A stretch of 64,000 bases of DNA, taken from positions 62,001-126,000 of the forward strand of contig NZ_JAQMHX010000007.1 of NCBI RefSeq assembly GCF_028331445.1, given 5' to 3'. The notes under the pieces were generated by a model that saw only the letters and a program-made list of their open reading frames with translations, was not told where the DNA came from and ran no database searches. The first letter of the stretch is position 1, and every line of letters begins with the position of its first letter. A program made the translations under genes and the position numbers. Positions 1-9,816 of this stretch are shown one piece after another. This DNA comes from Candidatus Phyllobacterium onerii. GTDB lineage: Bacteria; Pseudomonadota; Alphaproteobacteria; Rhizobiales; Rhizobiaceae.

Positions 1-596
1 ATGTCGACCTGTTCCGCCGCAAGATCCTGTCCCGCATCGGATGAACCACCGAAATAGAGCGGCGCGCGTTCCTGTACCGGCAGGAGGTCAAGCCTGCCCC
101 CTTCTACCCGATAATGTTTGCCGTCAAAGTCGACCGTTTTGCCGGAGACAAGATCGCGCCAGATCTTCAGGAATTCCGCAGCCTGTTCATAGCGCTGGTC
201 ATGAGGCAGGAAGACGCCGTCGCCTGCAAGTTCCTTGGGATTGCCGCCAACGACCACGTTCAGCAGCAGGCGCCCGTTGCTCAGGCGGTCAAGTGCTGCC
301 GTCTGCCGCGCAGCGAAAACCGGCGACGTCACACCCGGGCGCAGTGCCACCAAAAACTTCAACCGCTCCGTATGTGCGGCGAGCCCCGCTGCTGTGATCC
401 AGGAATCTTCGCAACTCTGCCCCGTTGGAAGTAACACACCCGGGAAACCCAGCCGATCGACCGCCTGCGCGATCTCACGGAGATAGTCGTGCTCCGGCGG
501 CCGTTGCTGTCGCTCCGAACCAAGATAACTGCCATCGCCGTGTGTCGGGATGAACCAGAAGAAATCAAGCGGGGTGTTATTTACTGGCTGCGTCAT
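1..596 (-). CDS. ssuD: FMNH2-dependent alkanesulfonate monooxygenase, 3' end missing
   Basis: The first 198 codons of SsuD are present; the C-terminal part lies beyond the left edge. SsuD uses reduced flavin and oxygen to release sulfite from alkanesulfonates in the cytoplasm during sulfur starvation. The translation starts with [15 protein letters not shown] and contains [24 protein letters not shown] and PLYFGGSSD, which match the SsuD luciferase-like fold almost residue for residue. The ATG at 594-596 is preceded by a CCGGAG ribosome site and lies 20 nt after the stop of ssuA, so the two are co-transcribed. In other bacteria ssuC and ssuB follow; they would be off the window. Identification is firm. 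Confidence 0.95.
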   Translation of the reverse strand, partial: MTQPVNNTPLDFFWFIPTHGDGSYLGSERQQRPPEHDYLREIAQAVDRLGFPGVLLPTGQSCEDSWITAAGLAAHTERLKFLVALRPGVTSPVFAARQTAALDRLSNGRLLLNVVVGGNPKELAGDGVFLPHDQRYEQAAEFLKIWRDLVSGKTVDFDGKHYRVEGGRLDLLPVQERAPLYFGGSSDAGQDLAAEQVD

Positions 597-616
597 ATCG
601 CGACTCCGGTCCATAG

Positions 617-1573
617 TCAGTTGGTTGGGGCCGCCCAAACGGCATCGGAAACCTTGATGGCATTGGGGATGAGCTTAAGCTTGAAGAAACGGTCTGCGGT
701 TTCCTGCTGATGCGCAATTATTGCCGGTGTAATCGGTTCGACGCTGAAAACAGAGCGGTTCGCGGCAAGGGTCTGCGCGTCGAGAGGCACGCCGGTCACT
801 TCGTGCAGGGCTTCGGCCACCTTGTCCTTGTTGGCGTTGGCCCAATCGGCCGCGACCTTCAGCGCGCCGATTGTCTCCGTCACGACTTCCGGATGTGCCT
901 TGGCAAAATCGCGATTGGCAATGAGATAGGTGTTGACGTTGAGAACATCGCTTGTGCGGACTAAAATGCGCGGATTGTAGCGCGTCTCGGCAATAGCGAA
1001 GAATGGATCCCAGATTGCCCAGGCATCGATTTTATCGCTGGCAAACGCCGCGGCGGCATCGGCCGGACTCAGGAAAACCGGCGTGATCTCATCGTAGCCC
1101 ACCTTGGCTTTCGCCAATGCCGCGATGAGAAGATTGTGCGCGCTTGTTCCTTTGCCAACGCCCACTTTCTTGCCCTTGAGGTCGGCAAGCGACTGGATGG
1201 ACGAACCGGGCTTGACGATGATGGCCTCGCCTTTGCCATTGGGCGCAAGAGCAGCGGCATAGGCAATCGCGGAACCTGCGGATTGTCCGAAAATCGGCGG
1301 CGCATCGCCGACCCAGCCGACATCGACGCTGCCGACATTCAGAGCTTCGACGAGCGGTGGACCTGCGGTGAACTCAACCCATTTAACCGCAATACCCTTC
1401 GGCTCAAGTGCTTTTTCGATCACCTGCTGCTGGCGGGCGATTACAGGCAGACCTGTTTTCTGATACCCGATTTTCAGCTCTTTTAGAGGCTCAGCGGCCT
1501 GGGCGAATGTGGTGGCAAATACAGCCGCAGCCAAAAGGGCCGCACCAAATGCTTTACGTGTCAATCTGGACAT
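617..1573 (-). CDS. ssuA: Sulfonate ABC transporter substrate-binding protein
   Basis: This 318-residue periplasmic binding protein delivers aliphatic sulfonates to an SsuBC importer. A signal peptide (positive MSRLTRKAF, hydrophobic core, cleavage near AQA-AEP, about residue 26) precedes [17 protein letters not shown], typical of the SsuA/TauA family. The interior [19 protein letters not shown] and [10 protein letters not shown] segments fit too. The ATG at 1571-1573 is chosen over an upstream GTG at 1657 because it starts the signal peptide and has GAGGGACC in front. It is the first gene of an ssuA-ssuD unit, the same order as in ssuEADCB operons. The ligand could be another organosulfonate, but the ssuD neighbour favours alkanesulfonates. 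Confidence 0.92.
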   Translation of the reverse strand: MSRLTRKAFGAALLAAAVFATTFAQAAEPLKELKIGYQKTGLPVIARQQQVIEKALEPKGIAVKWVEFTAGPPLVEALNVGSVDVGWVGDAPPIFGQSAGSAIAYAAALAPNGKGEAIIVKPGSSIQSLADLKGKKVGVGKGTSAHNLLIAALAKAKVGYDEITPVFLSPADAAAAFASDKIDAWAIWDPFFAIAETRYNPRILVRTSDVLNVNTYLIANRDFAKAHPEVVTETIGALKVAADWANANKDKVAEALHEVTGVPLDAQTLAANRSVFSVEPITPAIIAHQQETADRFFKLKLIPNAIKVSDAVWAAPTN

Positions 1574-1747
1574 TGGTCCCTCTTGGATGCGGGCTTTATT
1601 GACAAAAAGCCTTCCCGCCCGACCGGGAATTGATCCAATGCTAGTTAACTCGACCAATCTAATAGAGAAAAGAAATTCTGTAGAATGTGGCGCGATGGGA
1701 TTAGTTTTCTGGTAAGTTCGAGAGAGCGCGCAAAGGCGAGAGCATTA

Positions 1748-2881
1748 TCATAATAGATCGTCATCGCCGAAATGGCCGTCTAGCCTCAATCCCTCGATGG
1801 ATGTTGCGCCGTCCTGGCGGACTACGGTCATGGCACGCACACCGGTCCGGGCAGAAATTTCATCCGCCAGCGCGCGCGAATGGGTGACAATCCACAACTG
1901 CGTGCGCTCCGCCGCCTGGCTGATCATGTCGGCAAGAGCCGGCAGCATCGACGGATGCAGGCTGGTCTCCGGCTCATTCAGCGCAATCAGCCGCGGCAGC
2001 CGATAAGAAAGAAGCGCACCCGCGAGCGCCAGAAACCGTATCTGGCCATCCGACAGTTCTTCCGGACGAAACAGGCGCTGTGGAAATTCGGGAAGGCGCA
2101 GACCGAAAGTTGCCGTCTCCCCCGGAACCGGCACATCGAGGGTGGCATCTCCTAGCGCTTCGGCGATGCAGCGATCGAGATCAACCGTATCTTCTCGGAT
2201 ATGCACCAGTGTCGCAAAGACCGCAGCAAGATTGCCGCCGTCTTCGTCCAGCATGGGGGCGGTGATCGCCAACGTCGGCCGTCGAACGGGTGAATCGCGG
2301 TCGGTGCGAAAGCCGTGATAGAAACGCCAACCAAGTAGCGTGGCACGCAGATCGCCGATCTCGGGGTACCGCCCCGAGCTACCGAGAATCGCCAGCCCCG
2401 TCTCGGAATCGAGAAGTTTGACTGGGTGCTCGACGCGCCTGCCAGAATCATCCCTTGCAAACACCGCCGGTCCCTTGCGGCCCATCATCTCGACAGGTCT
2501 GCGGCCACTGTCGATGCTCAGCGTTTCTTCCTTAATCTGCGGCTCGAAGGCAAAACCCGCGGCTGCGGGCGGACGCAAACCGATCTCGACGGTATAATCC
2601 CCCCGAGTAGTCGTTCCTTCATCTTCAAACGAAGCGTTGAAAGCTATCCGTACCGGACCGGTTCTGCGTCTCCCGGTCCACAGGGCGGACTGCATGCCAC
2701 CTTCGCGCGCAATCTCGTAAGAAAGCGTCCCTTCCGCCGAAGCCTTGACCAGTTGCATTGCCCGATAGAGATTGGATTTGCCGACGCCGTTCTCGCCGAC
2801 AAACAGTGCGAGCGGACCGATATCGAGCCGTATCGAACGCAACGACCGATAGCCAGTCGCGGAAAGCGAAGTCAGGCGCAC
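1748..2881 (-). CDS. Stand-alone AAA/RecF-OLD-like ATPase
   Basis: A 377-residue ABC/SMC-type ATPase of the COG4637 'predicted ATPase' class. Residues 29-36 are a Walker A (GENGVGKS). An ABC-like signature LSDGQ lies near residue 280, followed by the Walker B segment LIALNEPETSLHP and the switch histidine in WIVTHSRALAD. These are the motifs of RecF/OLD-type ATPases. There is no TOPRIM nuclease domain and no obvious partner, so neither a DNA-repair nor a phage-defence role can be asserted. It starts 23 nt after the lptE stop on the same strand and may be read through from leuS-lptE. Family assignment is solid; function is unknown. Confidence 0.85.
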   Translation of the reverse strand: MRLTSLSATGYRSLRSIRLDIGPLALFVGENGVGKSNLYRAMQLVKASAEGTLSYEIAREGGMQSALWTGRRRTGPVRIAFNASFEDEGTTTRGDYTVEIGLRPPAAAGFAFEPQIKEETLSIDSGRRPVEMMGRKGPAVFARDDSGRRVEHPVKLLDSETGLAILGSSGRYPEIGDLRATLLGWRFYHGFRTDRDSPVRRPTLAITAPMLDEDGGNLAAVFATLVHIREDTVDLDRCIAEALGDATLDVPVPGETATFGLRLPEFPQRLFRPEELSDGQIRFLALAGALLSYRLPRLIALNEPETSLHPSMLPALADMISQAAERTQLWIVTHSRALADEISARTGVRAMTVVRQDGATSIEGLRLDGHFGDDDLL

Positions 2882-2904
2882 TATCTACACCTCGACGTTT
2901 GTAT

Positions 2905-3483
2905 CTAAATTTTGGATAGATCCTGCGCGACAGTGAGATTGAGCGACTCGGCGAGCTCCCGCGCCGCACGATTGTTCGCGTCGCGCTGTGCCCTGAGTAC
3001 GGCATAACGCTGCCTTGGCGCGTCGTAGTCCGCAGTGACTATGCGTGTTCCGGTACCAACAACCTTTCCATCGGAGAGGCGCGTCAAGGTATAGGAGCCC
3101 GTCATGCGCATCGAACCAGCTGTTGGCTGGCCGGATTTGTCATTCGTTGCATTCTGCACGAGCAGCAACGACAGGTCTCTGGAATAAACGCTCAGCGTCA
3201 GCGAATAGGCTGGGCTAGCCGGTTCTCCTGCACCGCCGGCAAACAGGAAAATCAGGTTGTTGCGCACTTCCTGTGTCACACGGTCGCCGGGCTGGTTGAT
3301 CGAGATGCTGGCAAGCTTCGAGCGTATATTGTCGTTGACGCTTCCAGTCACTGTGGGGCTGGGCGTCGAATATAGCGGCCTCACTTGGCATCCTCCGGCA
3401 ATGAGGGCCATTCCAAGAACGCAGACCGATAACAACAGACGCCCGGAACGCGATCCCGGTTGAAAACGATCAGGCAACGACAT
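2905..3483 (-). CDS. lptE: LPS-assembly lipoprotein LptE
   Basis: A 192-residue outer-membrane lipoprotein. LptE plugs the LptD barrel that inserts lipopolysaccharide into the outer leaflet. The hydrophobic signal (about residues 16-31) ends in LIAGGC with the lipidated Cys at 32, a slightly atypical lipobox. QVRPLYS follows, the hallmark start of mature alphaproteobacterial LptE. The ATG at 3481-3483 lies inside the end of leuS: the ATGTCGTTGCCTGA overlap is 14 bp, implying translational coupling. A longer reading from 3531 would put 16 extra residues before the signal and is less likely. In many alphaproteobacteria holA comes next; here it does not. Confidence 0.88.
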   Translation of the reverse strand: MSLPDRFQPGSRSGRLLLSVCVLGMALIAGGCQVRPLYSTPSPTVTGSVNDNIRSKLASISINQPGDRVTQEVRNNLIFLFAGGAGEPASPAYSLTLSVYSRDLSLLLVQNATNDKSGQPTAGSMRMTGSYTLTRLSDGKVVGTGTRIVTADYDAPRQRYAVLRAQRDANNRAARELAESLNLTVAQDLSKI

Positions 3484-6088
3484 TGATGATCCTCTGCGGT
3501 ACGATAATGACTTTCTTTGGCGGATTACCATTCAACGCGGCCCTGACGAAATCAAGCGCGAGGGCGGCTTTTTCGACCGCCAATTGATCCGCATCTCGGG
3601 CAATTGTCAAATCACCACGCTTCTTGCCGTTGATCTGCACCGGCAGGGTCACATCGTTCTCGACGATCAGCGCCTCATCATAGGTTGGCCATGGCTGATG
3701 CGCGATAAGATCCTTGCCATTCAGCGCTTTCCAGCATTCTTCAGCCAGATGCGGCATCATCGGTCCGACCATCGCCAGCAGCATATTGGTTGCTTCGCGG
3801 CAGGCCGCGATCAACTGCGTGTCCGCCTCGCCTGCAGCGATTTTCTGCAGGGGACCCGACAAAATATTCACCAGTTCGTACAGCCGGGCGACCGCCTTGT
3901 TGAAGGCGAGCTTTTCGATATCCTCGCCGACAGCCTTCACTGTCTTGTGCGCGGCCTTTGAAACCTGCAGCGCTTCGCCCTCGGAGGCGGTCGCCGGCTC
4001 GGCAGTCTTCAGCACGTCTGCGGCTTCGGAGATCAACCGCCACACGCGCTGCACGAAGCGGTGCGCACCTTCGGCGCCTGCCTCCGTCCAGATCACATCA
4101 CGCTCGGGCGGCGAATCCGACAGCATGAACCAGCGCGCGGTATCGGCACCATAAGAAGCGATAATATCGTCCGGATCGACCACATTCTTTTTGGACTTCG
4201 ACATCTTTTCGATAGAGCCGATCTCGATCTCTTCTCCGGTCTCGATCAGGATCGCGCGGCGCTTGCCGTCACTCTCTTCCACCTTGACCTCCGCTGGCAT
4301 AACCCAGCCATCCTTGCCCTTGTAGGTCTCGTGCACGACCATGCCTTGGGTAAACAGGCCCTTGAACGGCTCGCTGATATCCAGATGGCCCGCGACCTTC
4401 ATTGCCCGCGTGAAAAACCGCGAATAGAGCAGATGCAGGATCGCATGCTCGATGCCGCCAATATATTGATCGACCGGCAGCCAGTGATTGGCGATCTTCG
4501 GATCGGTGGGTTCATTCTCCCAAGGCGCCGTGAATCGCGCAAAGTACCAGGACGAATCGACGAACGTGTCCATGGTGTCGGTTTCACGGCGCGCGGCCTT
4601 GCCGCACTGCGGACAGTTCACATGTCGCCAGGTCGGGTGACGATCAAGTGGATTGCCGGGGCGGTCGAATTCGACATCGTCCGGCAGCTTGACTGGCAGA
4701 TCGGCCTTCGGCACAGGAACGACACCACAATCGTCACAATGGATCATCGGGATCGGGCAGCCCCAATAGCGCTGGCGCGAAATACCCCAGTCGCGCAGAC
4801 GGAAGTTGACCTTCCGCTCACCTTGTGGCCGATTGCCGATGGTCTGCTTTTCCAGTCGGTTCGCCACATCATCGAAGGCCGCAGCAGGCGTCAGTCCGTC
4901 AAGGAATTGCGAATTTATCATCACCCCGTCATCGACATAGGCCGTTTCAGTGATCTGGAACGTTGCCGCATCCGCGTCCTTCGGCATGACCACGGGGACT
5001 ACGGGCAAGCCATATTTGTTGGCAAAGTCCAAATCGCGCTGATCGCCCGACGGGCAGCCGAAGATTGCTCCCGTGCCGTAGTCCATCAAGACAAAATTTG
5101 CGACGTAAACCGGCAGCTTCCAGTTCGGATCGAACGGATGCGCCACGCGCAGGCCGGTGTCGAAGCCTTTCTTCTCGGCCGTCTCCAGTGCAACAACGGA
5201 CGTGCCGGCGTGGCGGCATTCCTCGTTGAACTTCGCCAGCGCCTCATTGGTTTCCGCGGCCTTTTTCGCCAGCGGATGGTCTGCCGCGATCGCGATAAAC
5301 GACGCACCGAACAGCGTATCCGGACGTGTCGTATAAACCTCGATCTCGCTTTCTTCCCCGGTGTGCGAATTATCATCCAGCGCCCAGCGGATCAGCATGC
5401 CTTCCGACTTGCCGATCCAGTTGCGTTGCATTAGCCGCACCTTGTCGGGCCATTGGTCGAGATCGTCCAGCGCGCTCAGCAATTCCTCATTGAAATCGGT
5501 GATCTTGAAGAACCACTGAGTCAATTCACGCTGTTCGACCAGCGCGCCGGAGCGCCAGCCGCGGCCATCGATCACCTGTTCATTGGCAAGAACGGTCATG
5601 TCCTCCGGATCCCAGTTGACCTTGGAGGATTTGCGCGTCACCAGCCCCTTTTCGACGAAGTCGAGGAACAGCATCTGCTGGCGATGATAATATTCGACAT
5701 CGCAGGTTGCGAACTCGCGCGACCAGTCGAGTGACAGCCCCATGGATTTGAGCTGGCTGCGCATGGTTTCGATGTTCTGATAGGTCCAGGTCTTCGGGTG
5801 AACCTTGTTCTGCATCGCAGCGTTTTCCGCCGGCATGCCGAAGGCGTCCCAGCCCATCGGGTGCAGTACATTGAATCCCTTGGCGCGCTTGTAGCGCGCA
5901 ACGACATCGCCCATCGCATAATTGCGCACATGGCCCATATGAATGCGGCCCGAAGGATAGGGGAACATCTCGAGCACGTAATACGGGTCACGCGGATCAT
6001 CATTCGGCGTTTCGAAAAGTTTGGCGTCGTCCCAAACCTTCTGCCAATGCTTTTCGGCTACACGGGGATTGTATCGTTCGGTTGCCAT
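3470..6088 (-). CDS. leuS: Leucyl-tRNA synthetase
   Basis: An 872-residue class I synthetase that charges tRNA-Leu in the cytosol. HIGH appears as HMGH at residues 50-53 within [13 protein letters not shown], and the KMSKS loop as EKMSKSKKN near residue 630. Between them is the CP1 editing domain (for example [12 protein letters not shown]), followed by the C-terminal anticodon-binding region. The length is normal for bacterial LeuRS. The ATG at 6086-6088 (MATERYNPR) is preferred over an upstream start at 6154, which only adds a non-conserved 22-residue leader. lptE overlaps its 3' end, and yggS diverges from it across about 130 bp that must hold both promoters. Confidence 0.97.
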   Translation of the reverse strand: MATERYNPRVAEKHWQKVWDDAKLFETPNDDPRDPYYVLEMFPYPSGRIHMGHVRNYAMGDVVARYKRAKGFNVLHPMGWDAFGMPAENAAMQNKVHPKTWTYQNIETMRSQLKSMGLSLDWSREFATCDVEYYHRQQMLFLDFVEKGLVTRKSSKVNWDPEDMTVLANEQVIDGRGWRSGALVEQRELTQWFFKITDFNEELLSALDDLDQWPDKVRLMQRNWIGKSEGMLIRWALDDNSHTGEESEIEVYTTRPDTLFGASFIAIAADHPLAKKAAETNEALAKFNEECRHAGTSVVALETAEKKGFDTGLRVAHPFDPNWKLPVYVANFVLMDYGTGAIFGCPSGDQRDLDFANKYGLPVVPVVMPKDADAATFQITETAYVDDGVMINSQFLDGLTPAAAFDDVANRLEKQTIGNRPQGERKVNFRLRDWGISRQRYWGCPIPMIHCDDCGVVPVPKADLPVKLPDDVEFDRPGNPLDRHPTWRHVNCPQCGKAARRETDTMDTFVDSSWYFARFTAPWENEPTDPKIANHWLPVDQYIGGIEHAILHLLYSRFFTRAMKVAGHLDISEPFKGLFTQGMVVHETYKGKDGWVMPAEVKVEESDGKRRAILIETGEEIEIGSIEKMSKSKKNVVDPDDIIASYGADTARWFMLSDSPPERDVIWTEAGAEGAHRFVQRVWRLISEAADVLKTAEPATASEGEALQVSKAAHKTVKAVGEDIEKLAFNKAVARLYELVNILSGPLQKIAAGEADTQLIAACREATNMLLAMVGPMMPHLAEECWKALNGKDLIAHQPWPTYDEALIVENDVTLPVQINGKKRGDLTIARDADQLAVEKAALALDFVRAALNGNPPKKVIIVPQRIINVVA

Positions 6089-6220
6089 GAACGGGATTCT
6101 CTTGCAAAGGATATTGGTTGCGGGACCTTCACCATGGATTGGTGAGACCGTCAACCATTTGAAGCTGAAGGAACCCGCGAAAACCGGGCTCGTGTATCAT
6201 AAATAGGACTCAACTGCGCC

Positions 6221-6883
6221 ATGCCCAATGCCGTTGAACAACTTTTTGCCGTTCAAAGCGAAATTCGCAAAGCCGAAGCCGAGGCCAACCGTTCAGAAGG
6301 TTCGGTGACATTGGTAGCGGTTTCCAAGACTTTTGACGGCGACGCGATTCGCCCGGTTATCGAAGCCGGGCAGCGCGTTTTCGGTGAAAATCGCGTGCAG
6401 GAGGCTCAAACGAAATGGCCGTACCTGCGTACCGAATTCCCCGATATCGAATTGCACCTGATCGGCCCGCTGCAGTCCAACAAAACGCAGGAAGCTGTCG
6501 CTCTTTTTGATGTGATCGAAACTGTCGATCGCGAGAAGATCGCCTCGACTCTGGCCGTGGAAATGAAGAAGCAGAACCGCTTTCCGAAGCTCTTCGTTCA
6601 AGTCAATACCGGCTCGGAACCCCAAAAAACGGGCATCGAACCCAAGGAAGCATTGGCTTTCATCACGCGCTGCCGTGCCGTGCATGGCCTCATGATCGAG
6701 GGCCTGATGTGCATCCCGCCAGCCGATGAGAACCCTGGACCGCATTTTGCCCTTTTGCGCAAAATTGCGGCCGATGCCGGCGTGGAGAAGCTTTCCATGG
6801 GCATGTCGGGCGATTACCGGATTGCCATAGGTTTCGGCGCGACCTCGGTGCGCGTCGGCTCGGCGATTTTCGGCGCTCGCTAG
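6221..6883 (+). CDS. YggS/PROSC family PLP-binding protein
   Basis: A 220-residue alanine-racemase-fold protein that binds pyridoxal phosphate and keeps the vitamin B6 and amino-acid pools balanced. The Schiff-base lysine is Lys36 in LVAVSKTF. FGENRVQEAQTKW, LHLIGPLQSNKT, LFVQVNTGSEPQKTG and LSMGMSGDYRIAIGFGATSVRVG are the successive family blocks. The length is standard. It diverges from leuS and converges with the downstream peptidase gene, whose stop lies only a few bases away. No DNA-level regulation is evident. Confidence 0.93.
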   Translation: MPNAVEQLFAVQSEIRKAEAEANRSEGSVTLVAVSKTFDGDAIRPVIEAGQRVFGENRVQEAQTKWPYLRTEFPDIELHLIGPLQSNKTQEAVALFDVIETVDREKIASTLAVEMKKQNRFPKLFVQVNTGSEPQKTGIEPKEALAFITRCRAVHGLMIEGLMCIPPADENPGPHFALLRKIAADAGVEKLSMGMSGDYRIAIGFGATSVRVGSAIFGAR

Positions 6884-6886
6884 GTC

Positions 6887-7423
6887 CTACCAGCTACGGC
6901 GCGGCCCGGTATCGATGTGATAATAGCCCGCCGGATAGCGCTTCAGCCCACCCACGTCTTTCGTGGAAGAAAGAAAATTGACCAATCCGGACGCGCCGCC
7001 ATGCACGCGGAAGTCCACCGCCTGACAGTTAAGGTGATAGGACTGATCACGTCCGCCAACACTACGATTGCGTGATCGCGAACGAACGGTGGAGTTGACA
7101 GTAATCGGACCATATTTGGCCGATACGCGGTTGAGCACATTCCTTAAACGTTCCGGGACACACTTCGACGGGGCCTTGTAATCGATATAGGCCTTGCCGC
7201 GAGGCATGGCGGCGAGCACCAGAGGGCTTATTTTGTCGAAGACGGAATCTTTCAACAGATGCGCGTGCTCATCGCCGAACAGATGAGCGCCGATCCGCTC
7301 TTGAGGATTCGACGGCTCAGGCAACGTTCCGGCATCCGCGGGGATTGCCAGTACGAGCACCATCAGAAAAAGCACCGTGAATTTCGCGCGGAACACAACG
7401 CTGCGCAAGGGTTGAATTATCAT
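6887..7423 (-). CDS. Secreted M15-type peptidase domain protein
   Basis: This 178-residue protein carries an N-terminal signal (hydrophobic FTVLFLMVLVLAIPADA, cleavage near residue 31) and a C-terminal peptidase M15A/DUF882-like domain of the D-Ala-D-Ala carboxypeptidase superfamily. Zinc-ligand candidates are visible in YHLNCQAVDFRV (His and Asp) and YYHIDTG (His). VNSTVRSRSRNRSVGG matches the conserved arginine-rich segment before the first ligand. By family it would act on periplasmic peptidoglycan or another cell-wall substrate. The gene is monocistronic: convergent with yggS and divergent from acs. The exact substrate is unknown. Confidence 0.75.
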   Translation of the reverse strand: MIIQPLRSVVFRAKFTVLFLMVLVLAIPADAGTLPEPSNPQERIGAHLFGDEHAHLLKDSVFDKISPLVLAAMPRGKAYIDYKAPSKCVPERLRNVLNRVSAKYGPITVNSTVRSRSRNRSVGGRDQSYHLNCQAVDFRVHGGASGLVNFLSSTKDVGGLKRYPAGYYHIDTGPRRSW

Positions 7424-7547
7424 TCTTGGATCCTTGGTGTGGCGCAGGCTTTATGATTGTGCGGCGCGCCTCATTTGTCCTCCCAAGTCAAGGCAGCGAC
7501 CGATCAAGCCGAAATGTGTTCAAAATGGACCGCGTTCCATGACAAAA

Positions 7548-7673
7548 TGTAACGGTATATTACAACGCCCGGTTGTAGACGGCGGCGCAACACCTCCACG
7601 ATCAGTCATTTGAGATATTTACGCCATGATTTGCATGATGCTATGGAAAGCACTTCGCCCCTCGCTCGAGGGG
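7548..7673 (+). promoter_or_regulatory. Putative acs upstream operator and leader hairpin
   Basis: Two symmetric elements precede acs. TGTAA-N7-TTACA (7548-7564) is a palindrome suited to a dimeric regulator. CCCCTCG-ct-CGAGGGG (7658-7673) is a perfect 7-bp hairpin about 45 nt upstream of the start codon, so it is probably in the mRNA leader. The region is shared with the divergent peptidase gene at 7423, so the operator could serve either. No regulator is identifiable. Confidence 0.35.
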
Positions 7674-7716
7674 CCAGCGGGTGGAGGCCCGTCATCTCAG
7701 GTTCTGGAGGAAATTG

Positions 7717-9669
7717 ATGTCCGAGAAGGTTTATCCCGTGCTGGCAAGCGCGAAGAAAGACGCGCTCATCGACGATGATACCTATCAGAACTGGTACAAG
7801 CAGAGCATTAAGGATCCCGAGAAGTTCTGGGCCAAGCATGGAAAGCGCATCGATTGGTTCAAACCTTTTACCAAGGTGAAAAACACCTCGTTCCAAGGAA
7901 AGGTCGCGATCAAATGGTTCGAGGATGGCATCACCAACGTTTCCTACAACTGCATCGATCGCCATTTGAAAAAGCGTGGCGATCAGGTTGCCATTATCTG
8001 GGAAGGCGACAATCCCTATCTCGACAAGAAGATCACCTATAACGAGCTTTATGAGCAGGTATGCCGTCTCGCCAACGTGTTGAAGAAGCACGGGGTCAAG
8101 AAAGGCGACCGCGTCACCATCTATATGCCGATGATCCCCGAAGCCACCTATGCGATGCTGGCGTGCACACGCATCGGCGCCGTTCATTCCGTGGTTTTCG
8201 GCGGCTTCTCTCCCGACGCACTCGCAGGCCGCATCGTCGACTGCGAATCCACCTTCGTCATCACCTCGGATGAAGGTATGCGGGGTGGCAAGCCTATCCC
8301 GCTCAAGGATAACACCGACAAGGCGATCGATATCGCTGCCAGGCAGCATGTCAGGGTAAAGAACGTGCTCGTTGTACGCCGCACAGGCGGCAAGACAGGC
8401 TGGGCGCCGGGCCGGGATCTCTGGTACCACGAGGAAACGCAGGGCGTGAAGCCGGAGTGCAAGCCGGAGAGGATGAAGGCGGAAGATCCGCTGTTCATCC
8501 TCTACACTTCAGGGTCGACGGGGAAACCAAAGGGCGTCCTCCACACCACCGGCGGCTATCTGGTCTATGCGGCGATGACGCATCAATACGTCTTCGATTA
8601 CCATGAGGGCGATATTTACTGGTGCACCGCGGACGTCGGCTGGGTCACTGGCCACTCCTACATCGTTTATGGACCGCTCGCCAATGGCGCGACCACGCTG
8701 ATGTTTGAGGGCGTCCCCAACTATCCGTCGGTTTCGCGCTTCTGGGAAGTTATCGACAAGCACAAGGTCAACATTTTCTACACCGCCCCGACCGCCATTC
8801 GCGCGCTTATGAGCGCCGGTAACGACCCTGTCGCGAAGACCTCGCGCAAGTCGCTGCGCATCCTTGGCTCCGTTGGCGAGCCGATCAATCCGGAAGCCTG
8901 GGAATGGTATTATCAGGTCGTCGGCGAAAAACGCTCGCCCATCGTCGATACATGGTGGCAGACCGAGACCGGCGGCATCCTCATCACCCCGTTGCCCGGC
9001 GCAACCGCCCTGAAGCCCGGCTCTGCCACACGGCCTTTCTTCGGGGTGCAGCCGCAGCTGGTCGACAATGAGGGCAATGTGCTTGAAGGCGCCGCCGACG
9101 GCAATCTCTGCATCACCGATTCATGGCCCGGCCAGATGCGTACGGTCTATGGCGATCACAAGCGTTTCATCGAGACCTATTTTTCCACCTACAAAGGCAA
9201 GTACTTTACCGGCGATGGCTGCCGCCGCGACAAGGACGGCTATTACTGGATCACCGGACGCGTCGATGACGTGCTCAATGTCTCCGGTCATCGCATGGGT
9301 ACGGCAGAAGTGGAATCCGCGCTTGTCTCGCACGATACGGTCTCGGAAGCCGCCGTCGTTGGTTACCCGCACGACCTGAAGGGCCAAGGCATTTATTGCT
9401 ATGTCACGCTGATGGCCGGCCTTGAGGGCACTGATGCGCTGCGCAAGGATCTCGTTGCACATGTGCGCAAGGAAATCGGACCGATTGCTTCGCCCGACAA
9501 GATACAGTTCGCGCCGGGTCTGCCCAAGACCCGCTCGGGCAAGATCATGCGCCGCATCCTGCGCAAGATCGCCGAGGACGACTTCGGCGCGCTCGGCGAT
9601 ACATCGACCCTCGCCGATCCAGTTGTGGTCGACGATCTGATCGCCAACAGGCAAAACAAGAAGGGCTGA
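7717..9669 (+). CDS. acs: Acetyl-CoA synthetase
   Basis: A 650-residue AMP-forming acetyl-CoA synthetase that activates acetate to acetyl-CoA through acetyl-AMP. The P-loop-like [15 protein letters not shown] motif, the WWQTETGG motif, [17 protein letters not shown] and the acetylatable lysine in [11 protein letters not shown] near the C-terminus are all present. The ATG at 7717-7719 is preceded by TCTGGAGGAAATTG, a clear ribosome site; an upstream GTG at 7681 is less likely. It is monocistronic. A RIME-like palindromic repeat separates its 3' end from convergent cfa and may serve as a bidirectional transcript end. Confident call; length is normal. Confidence 0.96.
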   Translation: MSEKVYPVLASAKKDALIDDDTYQNWYKQSIKDPEKFWAKHGKRIDWFKPFTKVKNTSFQGKVAIKWFEDGITNVSYNCIDRHLKKRGDQVAIIWEGDNPYLDKKITYNELYEQVCRLANVLKKHGVKKGDRVTIYMPMIPEATYAMLACTRIGAVHSVVFGGFSPDALAGRIVDCESTFVITSDEGMRGGKPIPLKDNTDKAIDIAARQHVRVKNVLVVRRTGGKTGWAPGRDLWYHEETQGVKPECKPERMKAEDPLFILYTSGSTGKPKGVLHTTGGYLVYAAMTHQYVFDYHEGDIYWCTADVGWVTGHSYIVYGPLANGATTLMFEGVPNYPSVSRFWEVIDKHKVNIFYTAPTAIRALMSAGNDPVAKTSRKSLRILGSVGEPINPEAWEWYYQVVGEKRSPIVDTWWQTETGGILITPLPGATALKPGSATRPFFGVQPQLVDNEGNVLEGAADGNLCITDSWPGQMRTVYGDHKRFIETYFSTYKGKYFTGDGCRRDKDGYYWITGRVDDVLNVSGHRMGTAEVESALVSHDTVSEAAVVGYPHDLKGQGIYCYVTLMAGLEGTDALRKDLVAHVRKEIGPIASPDKIQFAPGLPKTRSGKIMRRILRKIAEDDFGALGDTSTLADPVVVDDLIANRQNKKG

Positions 9670-9707
9670 TCTATCCTTCTTTCATAAAACACTACCTGTA
9701 GATTCAG

Positions 9708-9810
9708 CCTGATGAGTCAGCTGGTGTGGTTTTTCGAGAACCGGAGCGGAGTGGACCTGTTTGTCCATGAGCACCGGAACGCAGAAAAACTGCATCAGAT
9801 GGCCATCAGG
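9708..9810. repeat. RIME-like palindromic intergenic repeat, copy 1
   Basis: A roughly 100-bp element bounded by CCTGATG/CATCAGG inverted ends. Inside, two direct copies of a GAGMACCGGAGCGSAG-like block flank a small hairpin (TGGAC at 9752-9756 pairing with GTCCA at 9763-9767). TTTTTCGAG and GCAGAAAAA lie outside as imperfect arms. Three relatives occur in this window, near 20726, 35401 and 39713. It sits between the convergent acs and cfa genes. It resembles the rhizobial RIME class of intergenic palindromes; family naming is tentative. Confidence 0.75.
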
Positions 9811-9816
9811 GTGGAT

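Noticed and set aside
4061-5434. A 457-codon plus-strand frame
   Set aside because: It is antisense to leuS, which is complete and conserved; its translation has no recognisable domain.
7606-8430. A 274-codon minus-strand frame
   Set aside because: It overlaps the start of acs on the other strand, has no family motifs and covers acs's ribosome site.
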